A stretch of DNA of 34,779 nucleotides from CBDCEG01 sp965215775. Its GTDB lineage: Bacteria > Pseudomonadota > Gammaproteobacteria > Cardiobacteriales > Ostreibacteriaceae. Of this stretch, positions 15,241-23,596 are shown in pieces. A model generated the notes under the pieces. That model had not been told where the DNA came from, ran no database searches, and saw only the letters and a program-made list of their open reading frames with translations. The position numbers and the translations under genes were made by a program. Location: positions 1-34,779 of the forward strand of contig CBDCEG010000005.1 of the NCBI GenBank assembly GCA_965215775.1, given 5' to 3'. Positions within the stretch are counted from its first letter, which is position 1; every line of letters begins with the position of its first letter.

Positions 15241-15551
15241 ATGCTAAATTATCTCATATACATAATTGTTATTATTGCAGTCCTAACTTCTTTAGTTGTA
15301 CCTCTTTTGTATAAACAAAGGTGGGTTTCACAGGTAGTTATAATAATATCTTCTTTAATATTATTTAAAGTCTATTTAAATGATTTTTTACCTTATTGTG
15401 GCTCATACCATGGACCTGGTTATTCCCTAGGAGGAGCTAAATATATACTTATTGAAATATTTCTTGGAGGACAGTTTTTATTTAATTTTTACACTTCTTT
15501 TTTATTTAAAAATATAAAAAAAACTTTCCTAAGTCTATCTGTAGATATTAT
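15241..15551 (+). pseudogene. 5' part of a small membrane protein gene, cut by IS30 copy B
   Basis: ATG opens a frame of about 103 codons with three or four hydrophobic segments (LIYIIVIIAVLTSLVVPLLY, VVIIISSLILFKVYL, YILIEIFLGGQFLFNFY). It then enters the IS at ATTTGC and stops at the TAG inside the left inverted repeat. The frame continues on the far side of the element at 16631 for 31 more codons. The family is not recognised. It starts 37 bp after the COQ7-like gene and on the same strand. Confidence 0.7.
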
Positions 15552-16630
15552 TATTTGCTAGATTCTACCTACAAGTGCAACTTTTCAAGTTCAGCTTGAA
15601 AGACTTCATTTGGGGTTTTAAATCCTAGTCGTTTTCGTGGTCTATTATTAATAAGTTCTACAAAATAAGCAAGGTCTTCATCAGAAACATTATTAAAATC
15701 AGTGCCTTTGGGGATAAATTCTCGGAGCAAACCGTTGGTATTTTCATTAGTTCCTCTTTCCCAAGGTGAGTAAGCGTGTGCAAAATAAACATTCATTTTT
15801 ACTTGTTTTTCAATCTCTTGGTGTAAAGAAAACTCTTTGCCATTATCGTATGTCATGCTTATTCGTAACTCATTTGGTAAGTCCTTGAAATCTTTAACTG
15901 TAGCTTCTAAAATAGCTTTTGCGGTTGATTTTTTCACTTTGGAAGCTATTAATTTACCACTTTTTCTTTCAACATTTGTAACTATCGCGCCTTGGTGATT
16001 TTTACCGACAATTGTGTCTCCTTCCCAATGTCCAACTTCTTCTCTAAGCTCAATATTTTGCGGTCTTTCATCAATCATTCTACGATCTTTTATTTGATAT
16101 TTTTCTTTTCTATCATGTTGATATTTCTTACCTTTTCTTCTAAAATACATCTTAACTAATTTTGGGTGATACTTATAAACAAATTGATAAATAGTCTCGT
16201 GGCAAATCGATTCTTGCGCCTCCTCTCGCCACTTTCCAGAAATTTGTTCTGGCGACCAATGTTGCTCTATTTTTATCAAAATATATTTCTCTAAAATACT
16301 ATCAGGTAATATCCTAACATGCTTATTTGCAATAGATTTCCTCTTGGAAACTTTCTCCCACGCCTCTTCACCAATAAAGGTTTCTGCGTTTTTATTATTT
16401 TTTATGCAGCGGTATATTGTAGTCTTATTTTTGCCTAACTTTATCGCTATTTCACAAGGATTATAATTCTCCTCAAGCAATGTTTCAATTTTTGTCATAT
16501 CAGTTCTGGTTAATTGTGTGTATTTTTTCATAATGTTATTATCTTAGTTAATAAAAATAAAAACAACTAGTTCCAAATTAAAACCAGAAAATAAAATTTA
16601 GTTGCACTTCGATTTAGAAACTAGGTTTTA
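15552..16630 (-). mobile_element. IS30-family insertion sequence, copy B
   Basis: Same length (1079 bp), ends and orientation as copy A, about 97% identical by eye. It splits the membrane-protein gene described at 15241 and 16631. The two copies enclose only about 816 bp of host DNA. Because each has its own split gene with both halves in place, they are two separate insertions rather than the ends of a transported composite element. Confidence 0.9.
15569..16531 (-). CDS. IS30-family transposase, copy B
   Basis: 320 aa, intact, with the same helix-turn-helix and DDE core as copy A. It differs by Ile for Val in ETFIGEE, Asp for Asn in YQHDRKEKY, Glu for Lys in ELREEVGHW and Asp for Glu in VSDEDLAYF. 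None of these changes touches the catalytic Asp/Asp/Glu residues, so the element could still be mobile. Confidence 0.95.
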   Translation of the reverse strand: MKKYTQLTRTDMTKIETLLEENYNPCEIAIKLGKNKTTIYRCIKNNKNAETFIGEEAWEKVSKRKSIANKHVRILPDSILEKYILIKIEQHWSPEQISGKWREEAQESICHETIYQFVYKYHPKLVKMYFRRKGKKYQHDRKEKYQIKDRRMIDERPQNIELREEVGHWEGDTIVGKNHQGAIVTNVERKSGKLIASKVKKSTAKAILEATVKDFKDLPNELRISMTYDNGKEFSLHQEIEKQVKMNVYFAHAYSPWERGTNENTNGLLREFIPKGTDFNNVSDEDLAYFVELINNRPRKRLGFKTPNEVFQAELEKLHL

Positions 16631-16726
16631 ATGATTGGGTTTATTGGTGTCCCCTATTTTTATAATTATGTTGACTTTCATGATGCTTGCACTAAAGCTA
16701 ACTTTATTGAAAAGTTATTTTTTTAG
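16631..16726 (+). pseudogene. 3' part of a small membrane protein gene, cut by IS30 copy B
   Basis: In the frame that continues the 15241 gene this reads MIGFIGVPYFYNYVDFHDAC, then TKANFIEKLFF and TAG at 16724-16726. The reconstructed protein would be about 135 aa. The stop overlaps the end of the convergent gene at 16715 by 12 bp, a tight packing that supports this being the true original gene end. Confidence 0.6.
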
Positions 16727-17566
16727 AAGTATTTTATAAATAATATATATATCTATTTGCTCAGTTGTATTGGATATTGATTTATATTTTATTTTGTAGG
16801 TTTTTTTATTAGCTGTTAATATTTTTATAGTTGGGTTTTTGCTGTTTGTTAAGCTAATCTTTTTTATATTTGAGAGTGGAATCTCTACTTTCTTAAAAGG
16901 GAATTGTAATTCTATTAAATTATTTTTTAAATTTATTTTGTATATGGTTGAAATAAAAATATAAGTTATAAAAGAAGTTAAGCAAAAACTAAAAGTCATA
17001 GCAAAAAAGAACTTATAAAATAAAGTATATTTTGAAAGCAATGAAAAAATCAAAAGTAAAAATAAAGTGAAAAATCCTAAAACATATGTCTCATTTTTAT
17101 CTGGTGTATTTGATAGTTCAATATTATGATTATTAGTGATTTTTTCTGCAATAATTAACCTAAGTTGATGAATGTTTTTCAAACCTAAATCAATATTTAT
17201 TAAGGCTTTATTACTAGTATCTGATAAATATATTGAATTACTACAAACGGATTGTTTTGAAAATGCTATTTGTTTCCAAGAAATAAGCCCAATCTCTTTC
17301 CCAATATATTTATACCAAAGTCCGTCATTATCAGTACAAATCTCAATAGAAGCTAATGTTTTGCTATATAAAAACATAGACATTGTAATATAAATAATAA
17401 TGCAAATAGAGGAAACTAAAATCTTCCATATATTTATTTTGAAACCAAAGTATGAAGGTGTTGAATAACCAAATACTAAAAGACAGGTAAAAAAAGCTAC
17501 AACACAATAAACAGTAGGTCTTTTAAACCATTCTTTAAATAAATATTCAGTTCCAAAACTTTGCAT
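16715..17566 (-). CDS. Uncharacterised membrane protein with two PH-like segments
   Basis: 283 aa, not recognised. It has two pairs of membrane segments (about 18-35 with 46-67, and 164-180 with 185-210). Each pair is followed by a short beta-rich soluble stretch: the first around IEICTDNDGLWYKYIGKEIG and ISWKQIAFSK, the second around IELQFPFKKVEIPLSNIKKI. This layout resembles proteins with bacterial PH (bPH2-like) domains after a membrane hairpin, suggesting an internal duplication; that reading is inference. The gene is convergent with the IS-split gene and lies in the same direction as dsbB, 55 bp downstream of it. Confidence 0.7.
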   Translation of the reverse strand: MQSFGTEYLFKEWFKRPTVYCVVAFFTCLLVFGYSTPSYFGFKINIWKILVSSICIIIYITMSMFLYSKTLASIEICTDNDGLWYKYIGKEIGLISWKQIAFSKQSVCSNSIYLSDTSNKALINIDLGLKNIHQLRLIIAEKITNNHNIELSNTPDKNETYVLGFFTLFLLLIFSLLSKYTLFYKFFFAMTFSFCLTSFITYIFISTIYKINLKNNLIELQFPFKKVEIPLSNIKKISLTNSKNPTIKILTANKKTYKIKYKSISNTTEQIDIYIIYKILLKK

Positions 17567-17621
17567 AATTATTTCTAATATTACTTATTAAATATAAACT
17601 TAATGATTAAGATTTGTGAAT

Positions 17622-18134
17622 TTAAACTTTCCTAAAAATATTATTAATAATTGCAAAAATAGCAAAACAAACAAAAGCAATCAAAGTCCAACCAGGAATA
17701 CTTATTTCAAACATTTTCCATTGAATTTCTGCACAATCACCTGAGCCTGTAAGCATAGTTTTGACTGCATCTAAAAGAGGTGTGTTTTCAAATAATCCAT
17801 AAAAATCTTGTCCACAAGTAGAAGTAAGTCCTGTTCCAGAGGATTCTTTATGACCATATTGAATAAGTAAGTGTCTCGTTGAAAGAGCTGCTCCACCAAT
17901 AGAAATCAGAAATAAAACTAGACCATTTATAACTCTGCCAATTCCTTTACCAGGAAAAAATGTAACTATCAAAAACCAAAAACCTAAAATTGCAAATACA
18001 ATTCTTTGAGCATAACAAAGTGGACAAGGGCTTAAATAAAGAGTTTTTTCCATATAAAAATAAGCAACAGCTATTAAAATATAGCATGTTAAAAATGCTA
18101 GGAAATTCAGACTTCTTTTTGAAAATATATTCAT
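17622..18134 (-). CDS. dsbB: Disulfide bond formation protein DsbB
   Basis: A 170-aa inner-membrane DsbB that re-oxidises DsbA by passing electrons to quinone. It has four hydrophobic segments. The first periplasmic redox pair is in SPCPLCYAQR (Cys37-Cys40) and the second pair is Cys107 (TSTCGQDF) and Cys134 (GSGDCAEIQW), at positions close to the E. coli protein. Arg44, next to the first pair, matches the quinone-proximal Arg. The ATG is preceded by GAGGTAAATAAT. No dsbA lies nearby. Confidence 0.95.
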   Translation of the reverse strand: MNIFSKRSLNFLAFLTCYILIAVAYFYMEKTLYLSPCPLCYAQRIVFAILGFWFLIVTFFPGKGIGRVINGLVLFLISIGGAALSTRHLLIQYGHKESSGTGLTSTCGQDFYGLFENTPLLDAVKTMLTGSGDCAEIQWKMFEISIPGWTLIAFVCFAIFAIINNIFRKV

Positions 18135-18305
18135 TATTATTTACCTCGTTATTATTTTATTTATTTTAGACTTGAAACCAATATTATATACGAATTAAAT
18201 TTTATAGCGGTTGCATATTTTATTAAATTATATTGGATTTTATAAAAATCATAAAATCTTAGTAAAATTTAAATAATTTCTCAAGATTATAAAAAGCGTA
18301 TAGGT

Positions 18306-18311
18306 TATAAT
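18306..18311 (+). promoter_or_regulatory. Candidate -10 box of ilvE
   Basis: A perfect TATAAT lies 38 bp before the ilvE ATG in the 215-bp gap after dsbB. No convincing -35 is seen at the expected distance, so this is a weak call. The rest of the gap is very AT-rich with nothing recognisable. Confidence 0.35.
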
Positions 18312-18349
18312 TGGAAGTTATTCATTAAATAAATTTGAGGAAAATTATT

Positions 18350-19336
18350 ATGGCAAAAGGATTTGGAACAGAATTTTTTAAAGAAATGACAGTAGCAAAA
18401 TTTGAAAATAATGCTTGGGGAGAAACTGAGTTTTGTAGCAGTGATAGTTTGAATTTACACCCTGCTAGCCATGTTTTACATTATTCAAGCACTTGTTTTG
18501 AGGGGCTAAAAGCATTTAGAACTGAAAAAGGAGAATGTGTGGTTTTTAGATTAGATGACCATATCAAAAGAATGCAACGCTCTGCAAAAGGACTATTATT
18601 GCCAACTCCAGATGCTAAACAATTAAAAGCTATGATTTTAGATTTACTAAATAAATACAAATCTGAAATCCCAAAATTCCCTTCAACGGCTTATATCAGA
18701 CCAACTTTAATTGGAACAGATCCTGCAATTGGGAAAGCAGCTGATCCTAGTCAAACAGCTCTTTTGTATATTTTAATTTCACCTGTTGGTGGATATTTAC
18801 AAGGAATTGATGTTAAGTTATTAATTGATGAAAAAAATCAAAGATGCGCTCCACATTTTGGTAGTGTAAAAGCTGGTGGTAATTACGCTTCAGCACTTTC
18901 GATAGTTTATGGAGCAAAAGAAGAATATGGAGTTCAACAAGTTTTGTTCTGCCCAAATGGAGATGTTCAAGAAACTGCTGCAACTAATTGTTTATTAATA
19001 AATGATAAGCAAATAATAACAAAAGGAGTTTGTGATGAATTTTTACCTGGAATTACTAGAGATTCAGTTCTAAAAGCTGCCAAAAAGTTAGGTTACGAAA
19101 TAATTGAAAGAGATATTACTGTTAAAGAATTGCTTGATTGGGTAAAAGATGGTGAGTTAATGCTTTCTGGAACTGCTGCAACTGTTGTTCCAGTTAAAGA
19201 GTTAATTTATAATGATAAAACATACTTAGTTAATCAAGGAAATGAATGTAAAAATGCTAATAAAATTAAAACTTATATTGAAGACTTAAGATTGCAGAAA
19301 ATAGCTGATGATTTTAATTGGCTTACAATAATATAA
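18350..19336 (+). CDS. ilvE: Branched-chain amino acid aminotransferase
   Basis: 328 aa from the ATG at 18350. An upstream in-frame TTG is rejected because GAGGAAAA lies between it and this ATG as the ribosome site. It is a fold-type IV PLP aminotransferase that makes Leu, Ile and Val from their 2-oxo acids with glutamate. Seen: HYSSTCFEGLKAFRTEKGE (residues 44-62), the PLP lysine in GSVKAGGNYA (Lys174), and the phosphate-binding end SGTAATVVPVKEL. Length and motifs fit the longer IlvE group (BCAT II type). No other ilv genes are adjacent. Confidence 0.93.
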   Translation: MAKGFGTEFFKEMTVAKFENNAWGETEFCSSDSLNLHPASHVLHYSSTCFEGLKAFRTEKGECVVFRLDDHIKRMQRSAKGLLLPTPDAKQLKAMILDLLNKYKSEIPKFPSTAYIRPTLIGTDPAIGKAADPSQTALLYILISPVGGYLQGIDVKLLIDEKNQRCAPHFGSVKAGGNYASALSIVYGAKEEYGVQQVLFCPNGDVQETAATNCLLINDKQIITKGVCDEFLPGITRDSVLKAAKKLGYEIIERDITVKELLDWVKDGELMLSGTAATVVPVKELIYNDKTYLVNQGNECKNANKIKTYIEDLRLQKIADDFNWLTII

Positions 19337-19403
19337 CTGCAAATATTTAATTTATTACTAGTATTAACTATAAATATTAACAACAAATATAATTAAATAA
19401 TAT

Positions 19404-19979
19404 ATGTTTAGAAAACTTTATGAGTTTGTATTAAAACTCTCAGCACATCGTCTTGCAGTTCGTTATTTGGCAATAATTGGGTTTATTGAATCAATAATAT
19501 TCCCAATTCCTGCAGATATTATGCTTGCACCTATGTGCTTAAAAAAACCTGAAAAAGCATATAACTATGCCAAAATACTTTCAATCGCTTCTGTTTTAGG
19601 AGGGGTTTTTGGTTATTTAATTGGTTATTTTTTTGCTGATTTTGTAACTCAAATTGCAGCCAATTTGGGTAAAGCAGAAAAATTTGCTAGCTTTAAAGAA
19701 TCTTTTGATGAATGGGGCTTATTACTTGTTTTTATTGCTGGATTTAGTCCATTTCCTTATAAAATAATAACTATAAGTGCTGGAATGTTGAAAATTTCAT
19801 TTCCTATATTTTTTATAGCATCTGCAATTAGCCGTTCTCTTAGATTTTTCTTAATCGCTTGGGCAATAAAAAAAGGCGGAGCAAAGTTAGAAAAAACAAT
19901 ATCTAAATATGTAGAATGGTTAGGCTGGGCTTGTGTTGCTTTGGTTGGCGTTGGAATAATTTACTATATAAGTAAATAA
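19404..19979 (+). CDS. DedA family membrane protein (YqaA-like)
   Basis: A 191-aa integral membrane protein of the DedA/VTT superfamily. Seen: IIGFIESIIFPIPADIMLAP with the family Glu-x(n)-Pro-x-Pro signature (about 25-44), the glycine-rich VLGGVFGYLIGYFF, and the second half FIAGFSPFPYKIITISAGML, with the conserved Phe-Pro-Lys/Gly region, followed by SRSLRFFL. DedA proteins help move lipid carriers or maintain membrane potential; the substrate here is unknown. The length is nearer to the short YqaA group than to DedA itself. It ends 36 bp before prfC. Confidence 0.88.
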   Translation: MFRKLYEFVLKLSAHRLAVRYLAIIGFIESIIFPIPADIMLAPMCLKKPEKAYNYAKILSIASVLGGVFGYLIGYFFADFVTQIAANLGKAEKFASFKESFDEWGLLLVFIAGFSPFPYKIITISAGMLKISFPIFFIASAISRSLRFFLIAWAIKKGGAKLEKTISKYVEWLGWACVALVGVGIIYYISK

Positions 19980-20015
19980 AATTAGTAGAAATAATTAAAT
20001 GGAAAATAAAAAATA

Positions 20016-21608
20016 ATGTCAGAATTTTTAAAAGAACTAAATAAACGAAGAACTTTTGCAATAATATCTCATCCAGATGCTGGTAAAACAACTTTGACTG
20101 AAAAATTACTGCTTTTTGGTGGAGCAATTCAATCTGCAGGAACAGTAAAAGGTAGAAAGTCCACAAAACATGCAACCTCAGATTGGATGGCAATGGAGCA
20201 AGAAAGAGGGATTTCTATTAGTTCGTCAGTTATGCAATTTCCTTATAAAGATAAAATTGTAAATTTACTTGATACACCTGGACACGAGGATTTCTCAGAA
20301 GATACTTATAGAACTTTAACGGCTGTTGATTCGGCGTTAATGGTTATTGATTGTGCAAAAGGGGTTGAGCAAAGAACAATAAAACTTATGGAGGTTTGTA
20401 GGCTTCGCGATACGCCAATATTTACATTTATAAATAAACTTGATAGAGAAGGGCGAGATCCAATGGAACTTCTTGATGAAGTTGAAGATATTTTGAAAAT
20501 AAAATGTGCGCCAATAACTTGGCCAATTGGTATGGGAAAAAGATTAAAAGGTGTTTACCATTTGGCAAACGATACAGTTCACTGTTATGAGTCTGGCAAA
20601 AATGATCAAATAAATGCAGGGCAAATAATAAAAGGAATTAATAACCCAGAAGTTGATGAAATTTTAGGTAAAGAAATGGCAGAGGAGTTAAGAGATGAAA
20701 TAGAACTTATAAAAGAGGCTTCAAATTCATTTGATAAACAAGAATATTTAGCTGGAAAATTAACTCCTGTATTTTTTGGTTCTGCAATTTCAAATTTTGG
20801 AGTTGCTGAAATGTTAGATGGTTTTATTGCAGAAGCACCAGCACCACAACCACACCAAGCCATTGAGAGAGAAGTGAAAGCTGATGAGGAAAAATTCTCT
20901 GGTTTTGTTTTTAAAATTCAAGCAAATATGGATCCAAAACATAGAGATAGAATTGCATTTTTACGAATTTGCTCAGGAACTTTCAAAAAGGGAATGTCTG
21001 CAAAACATGTCCGAATAAATAAAAATATAAAAATACCTGATGCTTTAACTTTTATGTCTGATAGTCGTGGAAGTGTTGATGGCGCTTACCCTGGAGATAT
21101 TATTGGTTTACATAATCATGGGACAATTAGAATTGGAGATACTTTTACTGAAGGTGAGATTATTCAATTTAAAGGTATTCCAGATTTTGCACCAGAACTA
21201 TTTAGACGAGTGCAATTAAAAGACCCATTAAAAATGAAGGCACTTCTAAAAGGTTTGGAGCAATTATGTGAAGAAGGAGCAACACAGTTTTTTAGACCAA
21301 TTCTTGGATCTGATTTAATTATTGGTGCGGTTGGGGTTTTGCAGTTTGAAGTTGTTGAACAACGCTTATTAACCGAGTATAAAGTATCTTGTAAATTTGA
21401 ACCCGTTCCTGTAACCACTGCTCGTTGGGTTGAGTGTGATGATGCGAAAACATTATCAAAATTTAAAGACAAAAATGCTCAAAACTTAGCTTTAGACCAT
21501 TATAAACAGTTAGTTTATATTGCACCAAGTAGAGTTAACCTAAATCTTACACAAGAACGATTTCCAGAGGTTATATTTACAGATACAAGAGATCACTTAG
21601 CACAATAA
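20016..21608 (+). CDS. prfC: Peptide chain release factor 3
   Basis: A 530-aa RF3, the GTPase that recycles RF1/RF2 from the ribosome after termination. The GTP-binding motifs are ISHPDAGKTTLTEK (G1, 17-30), LLDTPGHEDF (G3, 84-93) and NKLDREGRDP (G4, 140-149). The RF3-type effector region ERGISISSSVMQFPY follows G1. The C-terminal part includes GAVGVLQFEVVEQRLLTEYK near residue 436. The length is typical. It is followed after 18 bp by a lipoprotein gene with its own strong ribosome site. Confidence 0.97.
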   Translation: MSEFLKELNKRRTFAIISHPDAGKTTLTEKLLLFGGAIQSAGTVKGRKSTKHATSDWMAMEQERGISISSSVMQFPYKDKIVNLLDTPGHEDFSEDTYRTLTAVDSALMVIDCAKGVEQRTIKLMEVCRLRDTPIFTFINKLDREGRDPMELLDEVEDILKIKCAPITWPIGMGKRLKGVYHLANDTVHCYESGKNDQINAGQIIKGINNPEVDEILGKEMAEELRDEIELIKEASNSFDKQEYLAGKLTPVFFGSAISNFGVAEMLDGFIAEAPAPQPHQAIEREVKADEEKFSGFVFKIQANMDPKHRDRIAFLRICSGTFKKGMSAKHVRINKNIKIPDALTFMSDSRGSVDGAYPGDIIGLHNHGTIRIGDTFTEGEIIQFKGIPDFAPELFRRVQLKDPLKMKALLKGLEQLCEEGATQFFRPILGSDLIIGAVGVLQFEVVEQRLLTEYKVSCKFEPVPVTTARWVECDDAKTLSKFKDKNAQNLALDHYKQLVYIAPSRVNLNLTQERFPEVIFTDTRDHLAQ

Positions 21609-21626
21609 AACATAAAGGAGAAGACT

Positions 21627-22025
21627 ATGAAATTTTTAACGAAAAAAATTAATATTTTAATAATTTTTATTATATTTTTATTAACTGGTTGTGAAGTTTT
21701 ACAAACAAATTCATCAACATTATTAGACTATACCAAAACTTATGCAGGATCTATTCCTTGTGAAGATTGTGATGAACAAAGAATTAACCTTTCTTTAACT
21801 AAGGATAAAACCTATGATAAAAGCATTGATTACATTGGGAAATCAGATGAAACTGCTTTTGAAAAAGGTAACTGGACTTTGAAAAATAACATATTAACAC
21901 TATTTACAGGCAAAGAAATAGAAAATAAAGAAAGTTATAAAGTTACTAAAAAAGGTCTAAAATTATATACCCAAAATGGGCAAAGAATAATAAGTACCGA
22001 AGATTACATATTGACACCAAACTAA
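21627..22025 (+). CDS. NlpE-like lipoprotein
   Basis: A 132-aa lipoprotein with a clear signal and lipobox (LLTGC, Cys at about 22). The mature part has AGSIPCEDCDEQRINLSL, the Cys-x-x-Cys motif of the NlpE/CopA-type N-terminal domain (copper homeostasis and surface sensing in E. coli), then the typical GNWTLKNNILTLF and LYTQNGQRI ending. Only the N-terminal domain is present, without the C-terminal OB domain of E. coli NlpE. A strong ribosome site (AAAGGAG) precedes the ATG. Confidence 0.85.
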   Translation: MKFLTKKINILIIFIIFLLTGCEVLQTNSSTLLDYTKTYAGSIPCEDCDEQRINLSLTKDKTYDKSIDYIGKSDETAFEKGNWTLKNNILTLFTGKEIENKESYKVTKKGLKLYTQNGQRIISTEDYILTPN

Positions 22026-22035
22026 TATTAACTAA

Positions 22036-22932
22036 GTGTCTTTGAATATATCTAGCTGGATAAAAGCATCAAGATTACAAACATTACCATTATCACTTGC
22101 TGGAATTATTTTAGGTAGTTTTATAGCTAAATCCAATGGATTTTGGAATTTTAAGATTTTTTTATTAGCTTGTATTACAACAATTTTATTACAAGTATTA
22201 TCTAATTTTGCAAATGATTTTGGTGATGGTGTCAAAGGAACTGATAATCTTGACAGAATTGGTCCAAAAAGAATGATAGCAACTGGTGCAATTAGCATTA
22301 ATTCTATGAAAAATGCAATAATATCGTTATCTATTTTATCTCTCTTATCAGTTTTAATTTTAATTTATTTAGCTTTTGATAATTTTTTATTCTCTATAAT
22401 ATTTTTTGTTTTAGGAATTATTAGTGTTATTGCTGCAATTAAATATACTATTGGCAAAAATGCTTATGGCTATTCAGGTTTTGGAGATATTTTTGTATTT
22501 GTTTTTTTTGGTATTTTGGCAGTAATTGGCTCTTATTTTTTACAATCTAAGCATTTGGAAATTTATTTAATTCTTCCAGCTGTTGGCATTGGAATGCTTT
22601 GTGTTTCAGTTCTAAATTTAAATAATATGCGTGATATAAATTCAGATAAAAAAGCAGGTAAAAATACTATTGTTGTGAAAATAGGCTTAGAAAAAGCAAA
22701 AAAATATCACCTTGTTTTAGTAACATTACCTTTTGTTTCACTAAATATTTTCTGCATTATATTTGAAAGCTATTATGCTTTACTTTTTAATTTGTTATTT
22801 GTTGTTGTAGTTAAGCATTTACAAATAGTTTTTACCTGCCAAGCTCCTGAAAAACTAAATCCCGAACTCAAAAAAATGGCAATAATTACTTTTTTAGTTT
22901 CTGTAATTATTGCTTTTGGGATTAGTTATTAA
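22036..22932 (+). CDS. menA: 1,4-dihydroxy-2-naphthoate prenyltransferase MenA
   Basis: A 298-aa UbiA-superfamily membrane enzyme that attaches the polyprenyl chain to DHNA in menaquinone synthesis. It has GTG as start and about eight membrane segments. The MenA signatures are SRLQTLPLSLAGIILGSF at the N-terminus, the first metal-diphosphate motif NDFGDGVKGTDNLDRIGPKR (about residues 60-79), and the second Asp-rich motif NNMRDINSDKKAGKNT near 200. Its 3' end overlaps the convergent exonuclease gene by 11 bp. No other men genes are in the window. Menaquinone implies anaerobic or microaerobic respiration. Confidence 0.92.
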   Translation: MSLNISSWIKASRLQTLPLSLAGIILGSFIAKSNGFWNFKIFLLACITTILLQVLSNFANDFGDGVKGTDNLDRIGPKRMIATGAISINSMKNAIISLSILSLLSVLILIYLAFDNFLFSIIFFVLGIISVIAAIKYTIGKNAYGYSGFGDIFVFVFFGILAVIGSYFLQSKHLEIYLILPAVGIGMLCVSVLNLNNMRDINSDKKAGKNTIVVKIGLEKAKKYHLVLVTLPFVSLNIFCIIFESYYALLFNLLFVVVVKHLQIVFTCQAPEKLNPELKKMAIITFLVSVIIAFGISY

Positions 22933-23596
22933 ATAAATCTATAACTTTAATTTCATCATAATTTCCTCTCTCTGAAACTTGTGCCAAAAGTAGCTCTGCA
23001 GTTGCAATAGCATCTATCATTGCATTATGATTTTTATATCTTGGCAAGTTATAAGACTCTCTAAGAGCAGATAAACTTAACTCATCAGATCTAGACATTT
23101 CAAGTTTCTTTTTATAAGCAATTTGCAAGGTATCAATAAAGTTTATAGGCATTTTGGTATTATGAAATTTCATTGCTAGTAAATTTAGAAAATTAATCTC
23201 AATATCTGCATAATGAACAACCAGTATTTTATTATTTAAATTATTTAGAATTTTGCAAAATATATCATTGATATTTTCACCTGTTATCGCTTTCTGTTCT
23301 GTTATTTGATGAATTACAACTGTTTCATTTGGTATCTTTCCATTATAGAAAACATAATGATGAAATGATTTATTTAACAATATTTTATTCTTAGAAATTA
23401 CAGCCCAACCAACACTTAGGATTTTATCTTTTTTGGGATTTAGTCCTGTTGTTTCAAAATCAAGAATAAGAAACTCACTATCAGAAAAAGTTTGTATTTT
23501 ATTTATTTTAGAAAATTCAATATATTTATTTATACTAGAGCTATTAGCTTTTTTAATTAACTTTTCTTTTTGTTTGTTTTTTAACCAGTTAATCAT
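22922..23596 (-). CDS. DnaQ-like 3'-5' exonuclease (DEDDh)
   Basis: A 224-aa exonuclease of the Pol III epsilon superfamily. The Exo I motif is FLILDFETTGLNP with Asp46 and Glu48. The Exo II Asp is in VVHYADIEINFLNLL. The Exo III His and Asp are in NHNAMIDAIATAELLLAQ. It lacks the epsilon C-terminal Pol III binding tail and is the short stand-alone form that often sits beside DUF294 genes. Its start overlaps the end of the DUF294 gene by 4 bp, so the two are translated together. The nucleic acid substrate is unknown. Confidence 0.9.
   Translation of the reverse strand: MINWLKNKQKEKLIKKANSSSINKYIEFSKINKIQTFSDSEFLILDFETTGLNPKKDKILSVGWAVISKNKILLNKSFHHYVFYNGKIPNETVVIHQITEQKAITGENINDIFCKILNNLNNKILVVHYADIEINFLNLLAMKFHNTKMPINFIDTLQIAYKKKLEMSRSDELSLSALRESYNLPRYKNHNAMIDAIATAELLLAQVSERGNYDEIKVIDLFNN

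Noticed and set aside
13657..16630. Composite transposon made of the two IS30 copies
   Set aside because: Each copy interrupts its own gene and both halves of each gene lie in place, so the DNA between them was not carried in by the pair.
18335..18349. TTG start for ilvE five codons upstream
   Set aside because: The GAGGAAAA ribosome site lies within these codons and fits the ATG at 18350.
19337..19403. Terminator hairpin after ilvE (AATATTTA / TAAATATT)
   Set aside because: The stem is pure A/T with a long loop and no T-run, so it is not distinguishable from background in this AT-rich DNA.
22036..22932. UbiA (4-hydroxybenzoate prenyltransferase) instead of MenA
   Set aside because: The NDFGDGVKGTDN and RIGPKR motifs and the SRLQTLPLSLAG start are MenA-type.
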